From JAYPUG01 sp038117265 (GTDB lineage: Bacteria > Pseudomonadota > Alphaproteobacteria > UBA6615), in assembly GCA_038117265.1 (NCBI GenBank), contig JAYOFO010000029.1:1-30453 (forward strand): DNA of 30,453 nucleotides. Reading direction: 5' to 3'. The translations under genes were made by a program, and so were the position numbers. Shown here in pieces: positions 8,801 through 16,699 of the stretch. How positions within the stretch are numbered: the stretch's first letter is position 1; every line of letters starts with the position of its first letter. The notes below the pieces were generated by a model. The model saw only the letters and a program-made list of their open reading frames with translations. It ran no database searches and was not told the DNA's origin.

Positions 8801-10093
8801 TCAGACCTTGGCCAGCGCCTGCTCGATGTCGGCGATGATGTCGTCGACATGCTCGATGCCGATCGACAGGCGCACATAGCCCGGCGTGACGCCCGCCTGC
8901 AGCAACTCGTCCGCATCGAGCTGGCTGTGGGTCGTCGAGGCCGGGTGGATGGCCAGCGAACGGGCATCGCCGATATTGGCCACGTGATAGAGCATCGCCA
9001 GTGAATCGATGAACTTCCGGCCCGCCTCGTCGCCCCCCTTCAGGTTCATGCCGATCAGAGCACCGAAGCCGCCGGTCAAATAGGCATCGGCCCGCCGGCG
9101 CGCTTCGCCGGTCATCTGGCCGGGATAGATCACCGTCTCGACCTTGTCGTGCCCGGCGAGGAAGTCGGCCACCCTGGCGGCGTTCGCGCAATGCCGCTCC
9201 ATGCGCAGCGGCAGGGTCTCGAGTCCCTGGATGAACTGGAACGCGTTCATCGGCGACATGGCGGCGCCGATGTCGCGCAGCAGGGTGACGCGCGCCTTGA
9301 TGATGTAGGCGATCGGGCCCAGCGGTTTGACCGCTTGCGTCCAGACCGCCCCGTGGTAGCTCGGGTCGGGCTGGTTGAGCAGCGGGAACCGGTCGGCATG
9401 GGCCTCCCAGTCGAAATTGCCGCCGTCGATCAGGACGCCGCCGATCGAGGTGCCGTGGCCGCCGATATACTTGGTCGTGGAATACATGACGACCGCCGCC
9501 CCATGGTCGAACGGCCGGCACAGCAGCGGCGCGGCCGTGTTGTCCATGATCAGCGGCACGCCGTGCTCGCGCCCGATTGCCGCCACCTCGCCGATGGGAA
9601 ACACTTCGAGCTTCGGGTTGGGCAGGGTCTCGGCATAGTAGGCACGCGTCTTGTCGTCGGTCGCGGCCCGGAACGCCTCGGGGTCGGCAGGGTCGACGAA
9701 GCGGACCTCGACCCCCATGTCGGCCATGGTGTTCTTGAACAGGTTCCAGGTGCCGCCATAGATGTCGGTCGAACTGACGAAATTGTCGCCGGCGCGCGCG
9801 ATGTTCATGATCGAGAACATCGAGGCCGACTGGCCCGATGACAGTCCGAGCGCGGCCACGCCGCCCTCGATCGCGGCCAGGCGCTGTTCGAGCACATCGA
9901 CCGTCGGGTTCATGATCCTCGTGTAGATGTTGCCCAGTTCCTTGAGCGCGAACAGGTTGCCCGCGTGCTCGGTGTCGCGGAACTGGTAGCTCGTCGTCTG
10001 GTGGATCGGCACGGCCACCGAGCCCGTGGTCGGGTCGGCTCGATGACCCGCATGCAGGGCCAGGGTCTCGGGGTGCTTGGAATCGGTCACCAT
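8801..10093 (-). CDS. metY: O-acetylhomoserine aminocarboxypropyltransferase (O-acetylhomoserine sulfhydrylase)
   Basis: This PLP enzyme of the Cys/Met metabolism family makes homocysteine (or methionine) from O-acetylhomoserine and sulfide (or methanethiol) in the cytoplasm. It has 430 aa, the usual length of the MetY group and longer than MetB/MetZ enzymes. The PLP-binding lysine is K208 in YSTTKYIGGHG. Other family blocks are IYTRIMNPTVDVLEQRLAA, SSGQSA and DNTAAPLLCRP. The ATG at 10093 has an excellent ribosome binding site (AAAGGAGA). A separate methionine-pathway locus (ArsR-methyltransferase and metF) lies 11 kb away. The leader holds several complementary GGTGT/ACACC segments that may regulate the gene. 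The exact sulfur donor cannot be read from sequence. Confidence 0.92.
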   Translation of the reverse strand: MVTDSKHPETLALHAGHRADPTTGSVAVPIHQTTSYQFRDTEHAGNLFALKELGNIYTRIMNPTVDVLEQRLAAIEGGVAALGLSSGQSASMFSIMNIARAGDNFVSSTDIYGGTWNLFKNTMADMGVEVRFVDPADPEAFRAATDDKTRAYYAETLPNPKLEVFPIGEVAAIGREHGVPLIMDNTAAPLLCRPFDHGAAVVMYSTTKYIGGHGTSIGGVLIDGGNFDWEAHADRFPLLNQPDPSYHGAVWTQAVKPLGPIAYIIKARVTLLRDIGAAMSPMNAFQFIQGLETLPLRMERHCANAARVADFLAGHDKVETVIYPGQMTGEARRRADAYLTGGFGALIGMNLKGGDEAGRKFIDSLAMLYHVANIGDARSLAIHPASTTHSQLDADELLQAGVTPGYVRLSIGIEHVDDIIADIEQALAKV

Positions 10094-10120
10094 GTTCTCC
10101 TTTGGTACGCGCGCCGCGCC

Positions 10121-10206
10121 GGTGTTGTGTCCTTACGCGAAGACGACACCGTTTCTTTTCGCACTATTTGGTGTGATTTGCGCTGTCCTACACAGTAATC
10201 CACACC
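10121..10206 (-). promoter_or_regulatory. metY leader with alternating complementary segments
   Basis: Read towards metY, the leader has GGTGTGGATT (10206-10197), then AATCACACC (10178-10170), GGTGTC (10150-10145) and finally GACAC followed by AACACC (10133-10121). Segments 1 and 2 can pair, with a nested CTGT/ACAG helix; segments 3 and 4 can pair; 2 and 3 can also pair instead. The distal palindrome could equally be a DNA operator. It does not match the SAM-II riboswitch consensus as I know it. The function is inference only. Confidence 0.3.
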
Positions 10207-10469
10207 AGAGACGGGTTGTCGCCCAAAAACATCAACGCGCCGGCCACGCCTGTTCCCCGTGCGACGGTGTCGCCCTGGTCAAGGAAGCAATCGCGAAGCG
10301 CCTCGGCTCGATCCGCGCGGCCGCGGCGCATCCATGCTCGCGGCGGCGCGTCGCCATCCATCACCGCGCGCGCCGGCCGGCCGGACCGCCTTTGGTGCCC
10401 GAGCGTCGCGGCTGGCCGACCGACGCTGAACGGCGTTACTGTGTGGCGGCAAACAGAGGGGAGACGGCC
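10207..10469. other. Intergenic region between metY and the M24 gene, no gene recognised
   Basis: This GC-rich stretch completes a 376-base divergent gap between metY and the M24-family gene. A frame is open through much of it, but the predicted peptide is rich in Arg, His and Pro and has no family resemblance, so I read it as non-coding. I found no convincing sigma-70 promoter or operator in it. Only the ribosome binding site of the next gene (GGGGAGA, just before 10470) is clear. Confidence 0.5.
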
Positions 10470-11684
10470 ATGACCGCGACCATCCGCAGGCCAGCCTTGC
10501 GCAGATTGAAGAAGCGACACCGCGAGATCCTGGCGCAGGAGCATCCGCGCTTCTCGGACGCCGAGATGCGCAACCGGCGCAAGCTGATCGACCGCTGGAT
10601 GGAGGAACATTCCCTCGAACACGTGCTCGTCTACGGCTCCTGGATGTCCGGCCCGGCGGTCGGCTATTTCACCGGCTGGCCGGTGACGGTCGAGGCCGCC
10701 GTCATCTTCTCGCCGGGCCACACCCCGGCCATGTACATCCAGTTCTACAACCACCTGCCCGAATGCCGGCACATCGCCTGGGAGACCGAGGTGCTGTGGG
10801 GCGGCGAGCGCCGCACCATTCCGGCCGTGATCGAGACGATCGAGGCGCGCGGCAAGCCGAGCCCGCGGATCGGCATCATCGGGTCGATGCCGCTGGGCGA
10901 GATCCAGGCGATCGATGCTCGTGCGGCGGCGCTGGTCGACCTCAACGGCGCCTATTTCGGCGCCCGGCTGGTCAAGTCCGACGAGGAAATCGAATGGCTG
11001 CGCATCGGTGCCGCCCTTTCCGACGCCGGCTACGAGGGGGTGCGCAAGGGCATCCGGCTGGGTCACAACGAGCGCGACCTGGGCAATCTGGTCGAGCGCG
11101 CCTACCAGCCCCATGGCGGAACCAACCTGATCCACTTCTTCGGAGTGACCAGCATGGCGAACCCCGATTGCTGCGTGCCGCGCCAGTGGCCGCTGACGCG
11201 CGAGGTCCGCACCGGCGACGTGATGTTCACCGAAATCAGCGCCAACTTCTGGGACTATCCGGGCCAGATCCTGCGCACCTTCACAGTCGGCGCCGACCCG
11301 ACGCCGCTCTACCGCGACCTGCACGACACCGCGGACGCGGCGCTGGATGCGATCGTGGCCCGGCTCAAGCCCGGGACCCATGCCTCTGAACTGATCGAGG
11401 CGTCGTCGATGATCGAGGCGAACGGCTTTTCGACGTACGACGACCTGATCCACGGTTTCGGCGGCGGCTACCTGCCGCCTGTGCTGGGTTCAAGGAGCCG
11501 GCCGGCGGGCCCGATCCCCGACATCACGTTGCGGCCCAACATGTGCCTGGTGGTCCAGCCGAACGTCATCACGACCGATGAGCGGGCCGGCGTGCAGACC
11601 GGCGACACCTTCCGGATCACCGAGACGGGGTGCGAATCGCTGCACAACGTGGCCCGGGGCATGGATCGCGTCGACCCGAGCTGA
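10470..11684 (+). CDS. M24-family (pita-bread fold) protein, creatinase/aminopeptidase P-like, metal ligands lost
   Basis: The protein has 404 aa from the ATG at 10470, with GGGGAGA upstream. Residues 1-165 match the N-terminal creatinase/prolidase domain and 170-400 the pita-bread catalytic domain (LVKSDEEIEWLR, PHGGTNLIHFFGV, HGFGGGYLPP). Active M24 peptidases bind two metals through Asp, Asp, His, Glu, Glu. By eye these positions here are Glu255 (FTEIS), Gln266 (GQILRTF), His328, Gln363 (VVQPN) and Gly378. It is thus unlikely to be a metal-dependent peptidase. Creatinase also uses this fold without metal to cleave a C-N bond, so a metal-free hydrolase acting on a urea-like or amide compound is plausible. 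It heads the amidase and ring-opening amidohydrolase cluster, which supports a catabolic role. Confidence 0.8.
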   Translation: MTATIRRPALRRLKKRHREILAQEHPRFSDAEMRNRRKLIDRWMEEHSLEHVLVYGSWMSGPAVGYFTGWPVTVEAAVIFSPGHTPAMYIQFYNHLPECRHIAWETEVLWGGERRTIPAVIETIEARGKPSPRIGIIGSMPLGEIQAIDARAAALVDLNGAYFGARLVKSDEEIEWLRIGAALSDAGYEGVRKGIRLGHNERDLGNLVERAYQPHGGTNLIHFFGVTSMANPDCCVPRQWPLTREVRTGDVMFTEISANFWDYPGQILRTFTVGADPTPLYRDLHDTADAALDAIVARLKPGTHASELIEASSMIEANGFSTYDDLIHGFGGGYLPPVLGSRSRPAGPIPDITLRPNMCLVVQPNVITTDERAGVQTGDTFRITETGCESLHNVARGMDRVDPS

Positions 11685-11721
11685 TCGGCACGGCCGACCG
11701 GGCGCGATACACAGGCAAGAC

Positions 11722-12279
11722 ATGGAGATACGCCAGATTCGCTACGCCCTCGCCGTGGCGCGCGAACGCAGCTTCACCGGCGCCGCCCAGCGCCTGCACA
11801 TCTCGCAATCCTCAGTCAGCGAGCAGGTGGCACTGCTCGAAGACGAGGTCGGCTTCAAGCTGTTCCACCGCACGGGCAGAGGGGTGGAGACGACTGAGCG
11901 CGGCCGCAGCTTCCTCGCCGAGGCCGATCGGGTGGCCCGCGAGTTCGTCGGCCTGTCGGACACGGCGCGGCGGCTCAACGGCGCGGCCTTCGAGACCTTC
12001 ACCATGGGCATGGGCTCCGGCATGGCGGGACTGATCGTGCCGCGCGGGCTCGACCACTTCGCCGACATCTTCCCCGGCGTGCAGCTGCGCATAGTCATCG
12101 TCGCCGAGATGTTCATCGGCTCGGTCGACGGGCTCGGCCACAACGTGCTCGACAACCAGATGCTGTTCGAGATGCCGCGCATGTATGCCGCGATCTTCGT
12201 CGCCGGCGCGCTCGGCTACGGGTTCAACCTGCTGTTCGTGATGGTCGAACGGCGCTATGTCCACTGGTCGGGGCGCTAG
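11722..12279 (+). CDS. Chimeric ORF: LysR-type regulator N-terminus fused to ABC permease C-terminus
   Basis: The 185-aa ORF starts at the ATG at 11722. Residues 1-126 are a normal LysR-type regulator beginning: a winged helix (MEIRQIRYALAVARERSFTG, RLHISQSSVSEQVALLE) and the first strand of the effector domain (FADIFPGVQLRIVI). From about residue 127 it changes to VAEMFIGSVDGLGHNVLDNQ and ends ERRYVHWSGR, with hydrophobic AAIFVAGALGYGFNLLFVMV. That is the end of a NitT/TauT (SsuC/TauC)-type ABC permease. LysR proteins are normally about 300 aa, so the sensor domain is lost. The simplest reading is a deletion that removed the rest of the regulator, probably transporter genes, and most of the permease. 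Both halves are in frame and GC-rich at third positions. It may be a non-functional remnant, or the assembly may be wrong here. Confidence 0.85.
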   Translation: MEIRQIRYALAVARERSFTGAAQRLHISQSSVSEQVALLEDEVGFKLFHRTGRGVETTERGRSFLAEADRVAREFVGLSDTARRLNGAAFETFTMGMGSGMAGLIVPRGLDHFADIFPGVQLRIVIVAEMFIGSVDGLGHNVLDNQMLFEMPRMYAAIFVAGALGYGFNLLFVMVERRYVHWSGR

Positions 12280-12305
12280 ACGCCCGCAACGACCCGGAAC
12301 CGGAC

Positions 12306-13721
12306 ATGCGCAGCGACGACCTGACCCGCCTGAGTGCCATCGAACAACGCGACCGGATCGCGTCGCGCAAGGCGAGCCCCGTCGAGGTGCTCGATGCGCA
12401 CCTGGCGGTCATCGAACGGCTCAACCCCGCACTCAATGCGGTCGTCACCCTGGCCGAGGAATCGGCGCGCGCGGATGCAAGGGCCGTCGAGGCGGCAATC
12501 GGCCGGGGCGAGACGCCGGGCCCACTCGCCGGCCTTCCCGTCCTGATCAAGGACACCGCCCCGACCAGGGGCATCCGCACCACCTTCGGCTCGCCGCTGT
12601 TTGCCGACAACGTGCCCGACGAAGACGCCGAGGTGGTCGCCCGGCTGCGCGCCGCGGGCGCGATCGTGCTGGGCAAGACCAACACGCCGGAGTTCGCGGC
12701 CGGCGCCAACACGGTGAACGAGGTGTTCGGCGCGACCCTGAACCCGTGGAAGACCGCGCTCAGCCCCGCCGGCTCGTCGGGCGGTTCGGCGGTCGCGGTG
12801 GCGACTGGCATGGCGCCGCTGGCCCAGGGCACCGACTATGGCGGCTCGCTGCGCACACCCGCCGCCTTCTGCGGCGTGGTCGGGCTGCGCACCACGCCGG
12901 GGCTGGTGCCCGCGCAACCCACGCCGCTGCCCTTCCATCCCGGCCAGGTGCAGGGCCCGCTGGCCCGCACGGCCGAAGACATCGCGCTGGCCGTCGACGC
13001 CATGGCTGGCTACAGCGCCACCTCGCCGCTGTCGATGCCGCCGCCGTGGGACAGCTGCCTCGCCGAGATGCGCCGCTTGGCGACGCCGGGCGAATGGCGG
13101 CTGGCCTGGGTTTCGGACATCGCCGGGATCGGCGTCGATCCGGAGGTCGAGACGGTGTGCCGCCGGGCGCTCGACAGGCTGCGCGCCGCCGGCGTGGCGG
13201 TGGAGGAAATCGCGCTCGACCTGTCGGCGGGCCGCGAAGCCTACAAGGCGCTGCGCGGCGAGCGCATGGCCGGCCAGTTCTTCTCCCGCCTCGACCGGGT
13301 CGACGAGTTCGGCGGCAACCTGGCAGGCAACATCAAACAGGGGCTCGCGCTGAGCGTGCGCGACACCGCGGAGGCCGAGCAGGTGCGCGCGCGCCTGTGG
13401 CACGCCGTGCGCGCCCAACTCGAGACCTACGATGCGGTCCTGACGCCGACCGCGCCGGTCCTGCCCTTCCCCGTCGAGCAAAACTATCCCGAGCGGATCG
13501 GCGACACGGTTCTCGAGAACTATATCGACTGGATCGCCCCGACCTTCCTGGTCACCCTGGCGGGCTATCCCGCCTCGTCGGTGCCGGCGGGCTTGAGCGC
13601 CTCGGGCCTGCCGGTCGGGATGCAGGTGATCGGCCCGCGGCTGGCCGAGCCGAAGATTCTTGCGATCACGAAGGCGATAGCGGACGCCAACCCGGTGGGC
13701 TGGCCGCCCGCCGCCGGCTAG
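12306..13721 (+). CDS. Amidase signature family hydrolase
   Basis: This 471-aa amidase signature enzyme hydrolyses a carboxamide or a related C-N bond. The Ser-cisSer-Lys triad is complete: K82 in PVLIKDTAP, S157 in SPAGSSGGSAVAVA and nucleophile S181 in GTDYGGSLRTPAAFCG. The C-terminal part (TPTAPVLPFP, then SSVPAGLSASGLPVGMQVIG) is also typical. There is no signal peptide, so it is cytoplasmic. It starts 26 bases after the LysR/permease chimera and 45 bases before the ring-opening amidohydrolase, on the same strand, probably in one operon. In cyanuric acid degradation, amidase-signature enzymes (AtzE, AtzF) act on carboxybiuret and allophanate; a similar downstream role is possible here, but the substrate is not shown by the sequence. 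Confidence 0.92.
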   Translation: MRSDDLTRLSAIEQRDRIASRKASPVEVLDAHLAVIERLNPALNAVVTLAEESARADARAVEAAIGRGETPGPLAGLPVLIKDTAPTRGIRTTFGSPLFADNVPDEDAEVVARLRAAGAIVLGKTNTPEFAAGANTVNEVFGATLNPWKTALSPAGSSGGSAVAVATGMAPLAQGTDYGGSLRTPAAFCGVVGLRTTPGLVPAQPTPLPFHPGQVQGPLARTAEDIALAVDAMAGYSATSPLSMPPPWDSCLAEMRRLATPGEWRLAWVSDIAGIGVDPEVETVCRRALDRLRAAGVAVEEIALDLSAGREAYKALRGERMAGQFFSRLDRVDEFGGNLAGNIKQGLALSVRDTAEAEQVRARLWHAVRAQLETYDAVLTPTAPVLPFPVEQNYPERIGDTVLENYIDWIAPTFLVTLAGYPASSVPAGLSASGLPVGMQVIGPRLAEPKILAITKAIADANPVGWPPAAG

Positions 13722-13766
13722 CATCGCCGCACGACAACGAACCGAGACGACAAACAGGGGGAACGC

Positions 13767-14861
13767 ATGGCCATCGACGTCCGCAAGATCGAGATCAAGT
13801 CGGTGATGGACGCATCGGGGCTCGACGAATGGATCGCCTCGGGCGCGGTGTCGGCCGACGAGATCGTCGCCGTCATCGGCAAGACCGAGGGCAATGGGGG
13901 GGTGAACGACTTCACCCGAATCCTGTCGGACCAGGCCTTCCGCGGCGTGCTGATGAAGCACGGCTCGCGCAGCGAGGCCGAGGTAAAGCAGATCCCGATG
14001 GTCTGGTCGGGCGGCTGCGACGGGGTGATCACGCCCCACGCGGTCGCCTTCGCGCGTAACGACAAGACCGGTCCCGCCGACAAGGACCGCATCGTCATGG
14101 GCGTGGCCATTAGCGAGGAGCTGTTCCCCGAGGACATCGGCCGCCCGGCGATGGTCGAGAAGGTCGCCGCCGCCGTCCGCCTCGCCATGAAGGATGCCGG
14201 CATCGACGACCCGGCCGACGTCCACTATGTCCAGACCAAGACGCCGCTGCTGACCGTCGAGGGGGTGCAGGACGCCCATGCGCGCGGCCAGAGCGTCGCC
14301 TGCGAGGTCCACGATTCCATGGGCGTGTCGAACGGCACGACCGCGCTGGGCATCGGCGTCGCGCTGGGCGAGATCGCCACGCCCAAGCCCGAGGAAATCT
14401 GCAAGAACCTCGACATCTACTCCGCCGTCTCCTCCTGCTCGTCAGGCGTCGAGCTCGACCGGGCCCAGATCGTGCTGTTCGGCAACAAGGCGGGCGCGGG
14501 CGGGCGCTACCGCATCGGCCATTCGGTGATGAAGGACGCCCTCGACGTCGACGGCATCTACGACGCGATCCGCGACGCCGGCCTCGAATTGCCCGACCGG
14601 CCGCGCGCCGAGGATCTGGGCGGCAAGGTGGTCAACTGCTTCATGAAGTGCGAGGCCGACCCGCGCGCGCGCCTGCGCGGCCGGCGTCAGATCATGCTCG
14701 ACGATTCCGACGTGCATCACCATCGCCACTCCAAGGCCGCGGTCGGCGGTGTCGCCGCGATGGCCATCGGCGATCCGGCCGTCTTCGTCTCGGTCGACGC
14801 CATGCACCAGGGCCCCCAGGGCGGCGGCCCGGTCATCGCCATCGTCGACCTGGGCGAGTAG
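13767..14861 (+). CDS. Ring-opening amidohydrolase (cyanuric acid amidohydrolase / barbiturase family)
   Basis: This 364-aa enzyme of the AtzD/TrzD/barbiturase family opens a cyclic ureide ring by hydrolysis. The family is built from three similar domains, each giving a Lys-Ser pair, and all are visible: K39 (VIGKTEGNG) with S81 (WSGGCDG), K158 (VQTKTPLL) with Ser225/226 (SCSSGVEL), and K294 (FMKCEADP) with S322 (HHHRHSKAAVGG). The C-terminal DAMHQGPQGGGPVIAIVD matches the family's metal-site region. The ATG at 13767 has AGGGGGAA as ribosome binding site. Flanking amidases fit a pathway in which the opened ring is cut further. Cyanuric acid and barbituric acid are the known family substrates; which one, or another cyclic imide, cannot be told from the sequence. 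Confidence 0.92.
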   Translation: MAIDVRKIEIKSVMDASGLDEWIASGAVSADEIVAVIGKTEGNGGVNDFTRILSDQAFRGVLMKHGSRSEAEVKQIPMVWSGGCDGVITPHAVAFARNDKTGPADKDRIVMGVAISEELFPEDIGRPAMVEKVAAAVRLAMKDAGIDDPADVHYVQTKTPLLTVEGVQDAHARGQSVACEVHDSMGVSNGTTALGIGVALGEIATPKPEEICKNLDIYSAVSSCSSGVELDRAQIVLFGNKAGAGGRYRIGHSVMKDALDVDGIYDAIRDAGLELPDRPRAEDLGGKVVNCFMKCEADPRARLRGRRQIMLDDSDVHHHRHSKAAVGGVAAMAIGDPAVFVSVDAMHQGPQGGGPVIAIVDLGE

Positions 14862-14874
14862 CGGCGCCCCGGCG

Positions 14875-16056
14875 ATGCCGCTTCCCTTCGACGACCCGTA
14901 CGGCGCGTTCTGCACCGACACCGACGCCTTCCTCGAGGGCGCGCCGGGCGGACCGCTGTCGGGCCTGACCCTCGCGGCGAAGGACCTCTACGATGTCGCC
15001 GGCCACGTGACCGGCGGCGGCAACCCGGACTGGAAGCGCACCCACGGCCCCGCCGCTGAGACCTCGTGGCCCGTCGCCGCGCTGGTCGCCGCCGGCGCGA
15101 CCATGGTGGGAAAGACCCACACCGACGAGCTGTCGCGCGGTATCTTCGGCGAGAACGCGCATTACGGCACGCCCGAGAACCCGGCCGCACCGGGCCACGT
15201 GCCCGGCGGCTCGTCGAGCGGCTCGGCCGCCGCCGTCGCCGGCGGGCTGGTCGATATCGCGCTGGGCACCGACACGGGCGGCTCGGTGCGCGTGCCCGCG
15301 AGCTTCTGCGGGCTGGTCGGGATGCGGACCACCCACGGCCGCATCCCCTTCACCAACGCCATCGACCAGGCGCCGAGCTTCGACACGGTCGGCTGGTTCG
15401 CCCGCGACGCCGACACCTTCGCGCGCGCCGGCGCGGTGCTGCTGCAGAACGACATCGCCGACCACGATGCACCGCGCCTGATCGTCGCCACCGACCTGTT
15501 CGAATATGCCGACGCTGCCGTGCGCGACGCGCTGGCGGTCCCCCTCGAGAAGGTTCGCGCCGCGACCCGCGACCACGCCGAGGAAATCGTCGCGCCCGAC
15601 GGCATCGAGACCTGGTTCGGTCATCAGGCAACGCTGCAGGGCCGCGAGGCGTGGGAGACCTTCGGCGACTGGATCGACCGGACCGATCCGCGTTTCGGCT
15701 TCGAGGTGGCGGAGAACTTCCTGATCGGGCGCAACTGGTCGGACGCGGCCCGGGCCGAGGCCGCTGCGGCGCGCCCGCGCTACCGCGCGCGGATCGAGGC
15801 GTTGCTGGGCGACGATGGCGTGATCGCCCTGCCGACGACCCCCTTCCCGGCGCCGCCGCGGGGCGAGACCCGCTCGGCCCAGAAGGCCCGGCGTTTTCGG
15901 GTGATCGCCATGACCTGCATATCGGGGCTCGCCGGCACACCGCAGATCAATCTGCCGCTGGCCCGCGACGACGGGCGGCCGCAGGGGCTGTCGCTGATTG
16001 GGCCGCGCGGCGGCGACGAGCTGCTGATCGACCTGGCGCGGAAGGTTCTGGGCTGA
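14875..16056 (+). CDS. Amidase signature family hydrolase (second of the cluster)
   Basis: The protein has 393 aa from the ATG at 14875, 13 bases after the ring-opening amidohydrolase stop; the frame is open further back but only inside that gene. The triad is complete: K36 in LTLAAKDLYD, S113 in PGGSSSGSAAAVAGG and S137 in GTDTGGSVRVPASFCG. It is shorter than the first amidase, with a compact N-terminus typical of the AtzE/indoleacetamide-hydrolase-like short amidases, and has no C-terminal allophanate-hydrolase domain, so it is not a full AtzF. No signal peptide is seen. Position argues that it acts on the product of the ring-opening step or on a related amide. It converges on mntR. Confidence 0.92.
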   Translation: MPLPFDDPYGAFCTDTDAFLEGAPGGPLSGLTLAAKDLYDVAGHVTGGGNPDWKRTHGPAAETSWPVAALVAAGATMVGKTHTDELSRGIFGENAHYGTPENPAAPGHVPGGSSSGSAAAVAGGLVDIALGTDTGGSVRVPASFCGLVGMRTTHGRIPFTNAIDQAPSFDTVGWFARDADTFARAGAVLLQNDIADHDAPRLIVATDLFEYADAAVRDALAVPLEKVRAATRDHAEEIVAPDGIETWFGHQATLQGREAWETFGDWIDRTDPRFGFEVAENFLIGRNWSDAARAEAAAARPRYRARIEALLGDDGVIALPTTPFPAPPRGETRSAQKARRFRVIAMTCISGLAGTPQINLPLARDDGRPQGLSLIGPRGGDELLIDLARKVLG

Positions 16057-16139
16057 CGGCCTGCCCGCCGAGGCGCGCGACGAACAATACGGGCCGCATT
16101 GCGACCGGAAAGCACGTCATCGAACAGGGCCTTTAGCGC

Positions 16140-16625
16140 CTATTTCCCGTGTTTCTCGAGGAAGCGCTCGAAGGCGGCCAGCGTCTCGGGGCTGCAATGG
16201 TGCTCGATGCCTTCGGCATCGGCCCAGGCGTTCTCATCGTCCACCCCGACGGCGCGCAGCAGGGCGACGACGATGTGGTGGCGCGCGCGCGAGTCCTCGG
16301 CCATCGCCCGCCCCGCCTCGGTCAGGAAGATCGAGCGGTAGGGCTCGCTGGTGATCAGCGACATCTCGCTCAGCCGCGAGACCATCTTGTTCACAGTCGC
16401 GCCCGACACGCCCAGGCGGCGCGCCACGTCGACCAGCCGGGCCTCGCCCTGCTCGTCGATCAGATCGGCGATCAGCTCGACATAGTCCTCGACGACCTCC
16501 ATCTCGCGCGCCTGGCGCGCGCGCCTGAAGTGGCTCGCCTGCCGGTCGGGCGACATGCGTGCCGACACGGCCCCGCCCTCGGCAGGCGCCGGCGTGTCGC
16601 GGCCATCGGCTCCGGAATCGGACAT
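16140..16625 (-). CDS. mntR: Manganese-responsive transcriptional regulator MntR (DtxR family)
   Basis: This 161-aa DtxR-family repressor is of the short E. coli MntR type, which binds Mn(II) and shuts off manganese uptake genes. After a disordered N-terminus of about 40 residues come the winged helix (VDVARRLGVSGATVNKMVSRL, with SLITSEPYRSIFLTEAGR as wing) and the metal-binding dimerisation region with R-A-R-H-H and EGIEHHCSPETL. There is no SH3-like third domain. It diverges from the metal ABC transporter, and palindromes in between fit direct repression. No Shine-Dalgarno sequence precedes the ATG. A candidate promoter (TTGTCA at 16660-16655, 17 bases, CATATT at 16637-16632, minus strand) would place transcription start almost at the ATG, so the mRNA may be leaderless. 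Confidence 0.9.
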   Translation of the reverse strand: MSDSGADGRDTPAPAEGGAVSARMSPDRQASHFRRARQAREMEVVEDYVELIADLIDEQGEARLVDVARRLGVSGATVNKMVSRLSEMSLITSEPYRSIFLTEAGRAMAEDSRARHHIVVALLRAVGVDDENAWADAEGIEHHCSPETLAAFERFLEKHGK

Positions 16626-16653
16626 GGCGCGAATATGGGCGGCGGTTGGAGTC

Positions 16654-16699
16654 TTGACAATCTCTTAGGGTGAACTACTATTTTTAGCCAAGACTAAAT
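16654..16699 (+). promoter_or_regulatory. Promoter of the metal ABC operon with two MntR-box-like palindromes
   Basis: A sigma-70-like promoter is visible: TTGACA at 16654-16659, 16 bases, then TACTAT at 16676-16681. A perfect palindrome TTTAG-N6-CTAAA (16683-16698) overlaps the likely transcription start. A weaker copy, TTAG-N6-CTAC (16665-16678), lies between -35 and -10, centred 19 bases away. Both resemble the E. coli MntR box (ATAGC...GCTAT pattern). Occupancy would block the transporter promoter. That MntR binds here is inferred from position and likeness. Confidence 0.55.

Noticed and set aside
10094..10200. SAM-II riboswitch upstream of metY
   Set aside because: The conserved core of that class as I remember it is not found. 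The segment only shows complementary repeats, so I list it as an unassigned leader.
10077..10469. N-terminal extension of the M24 protein back to 10077
   Set aside because: The extension is compositionally odd, overlaps the metY promoter and start, and the ATG at 10470 has a good ribosome binding site.
14749..14874. Second amidase starting inside the ring-opening amidohydrolase gene
   Set aside because: The extra residues are the shadow of that gene. The ATG at 14875 gives the proper amidase N-terminus.
16057..16139. Small gene between the second amidase and mntR
   Set aside because: Only 83 bases, with no ribosome binding site or recognisable peptide.
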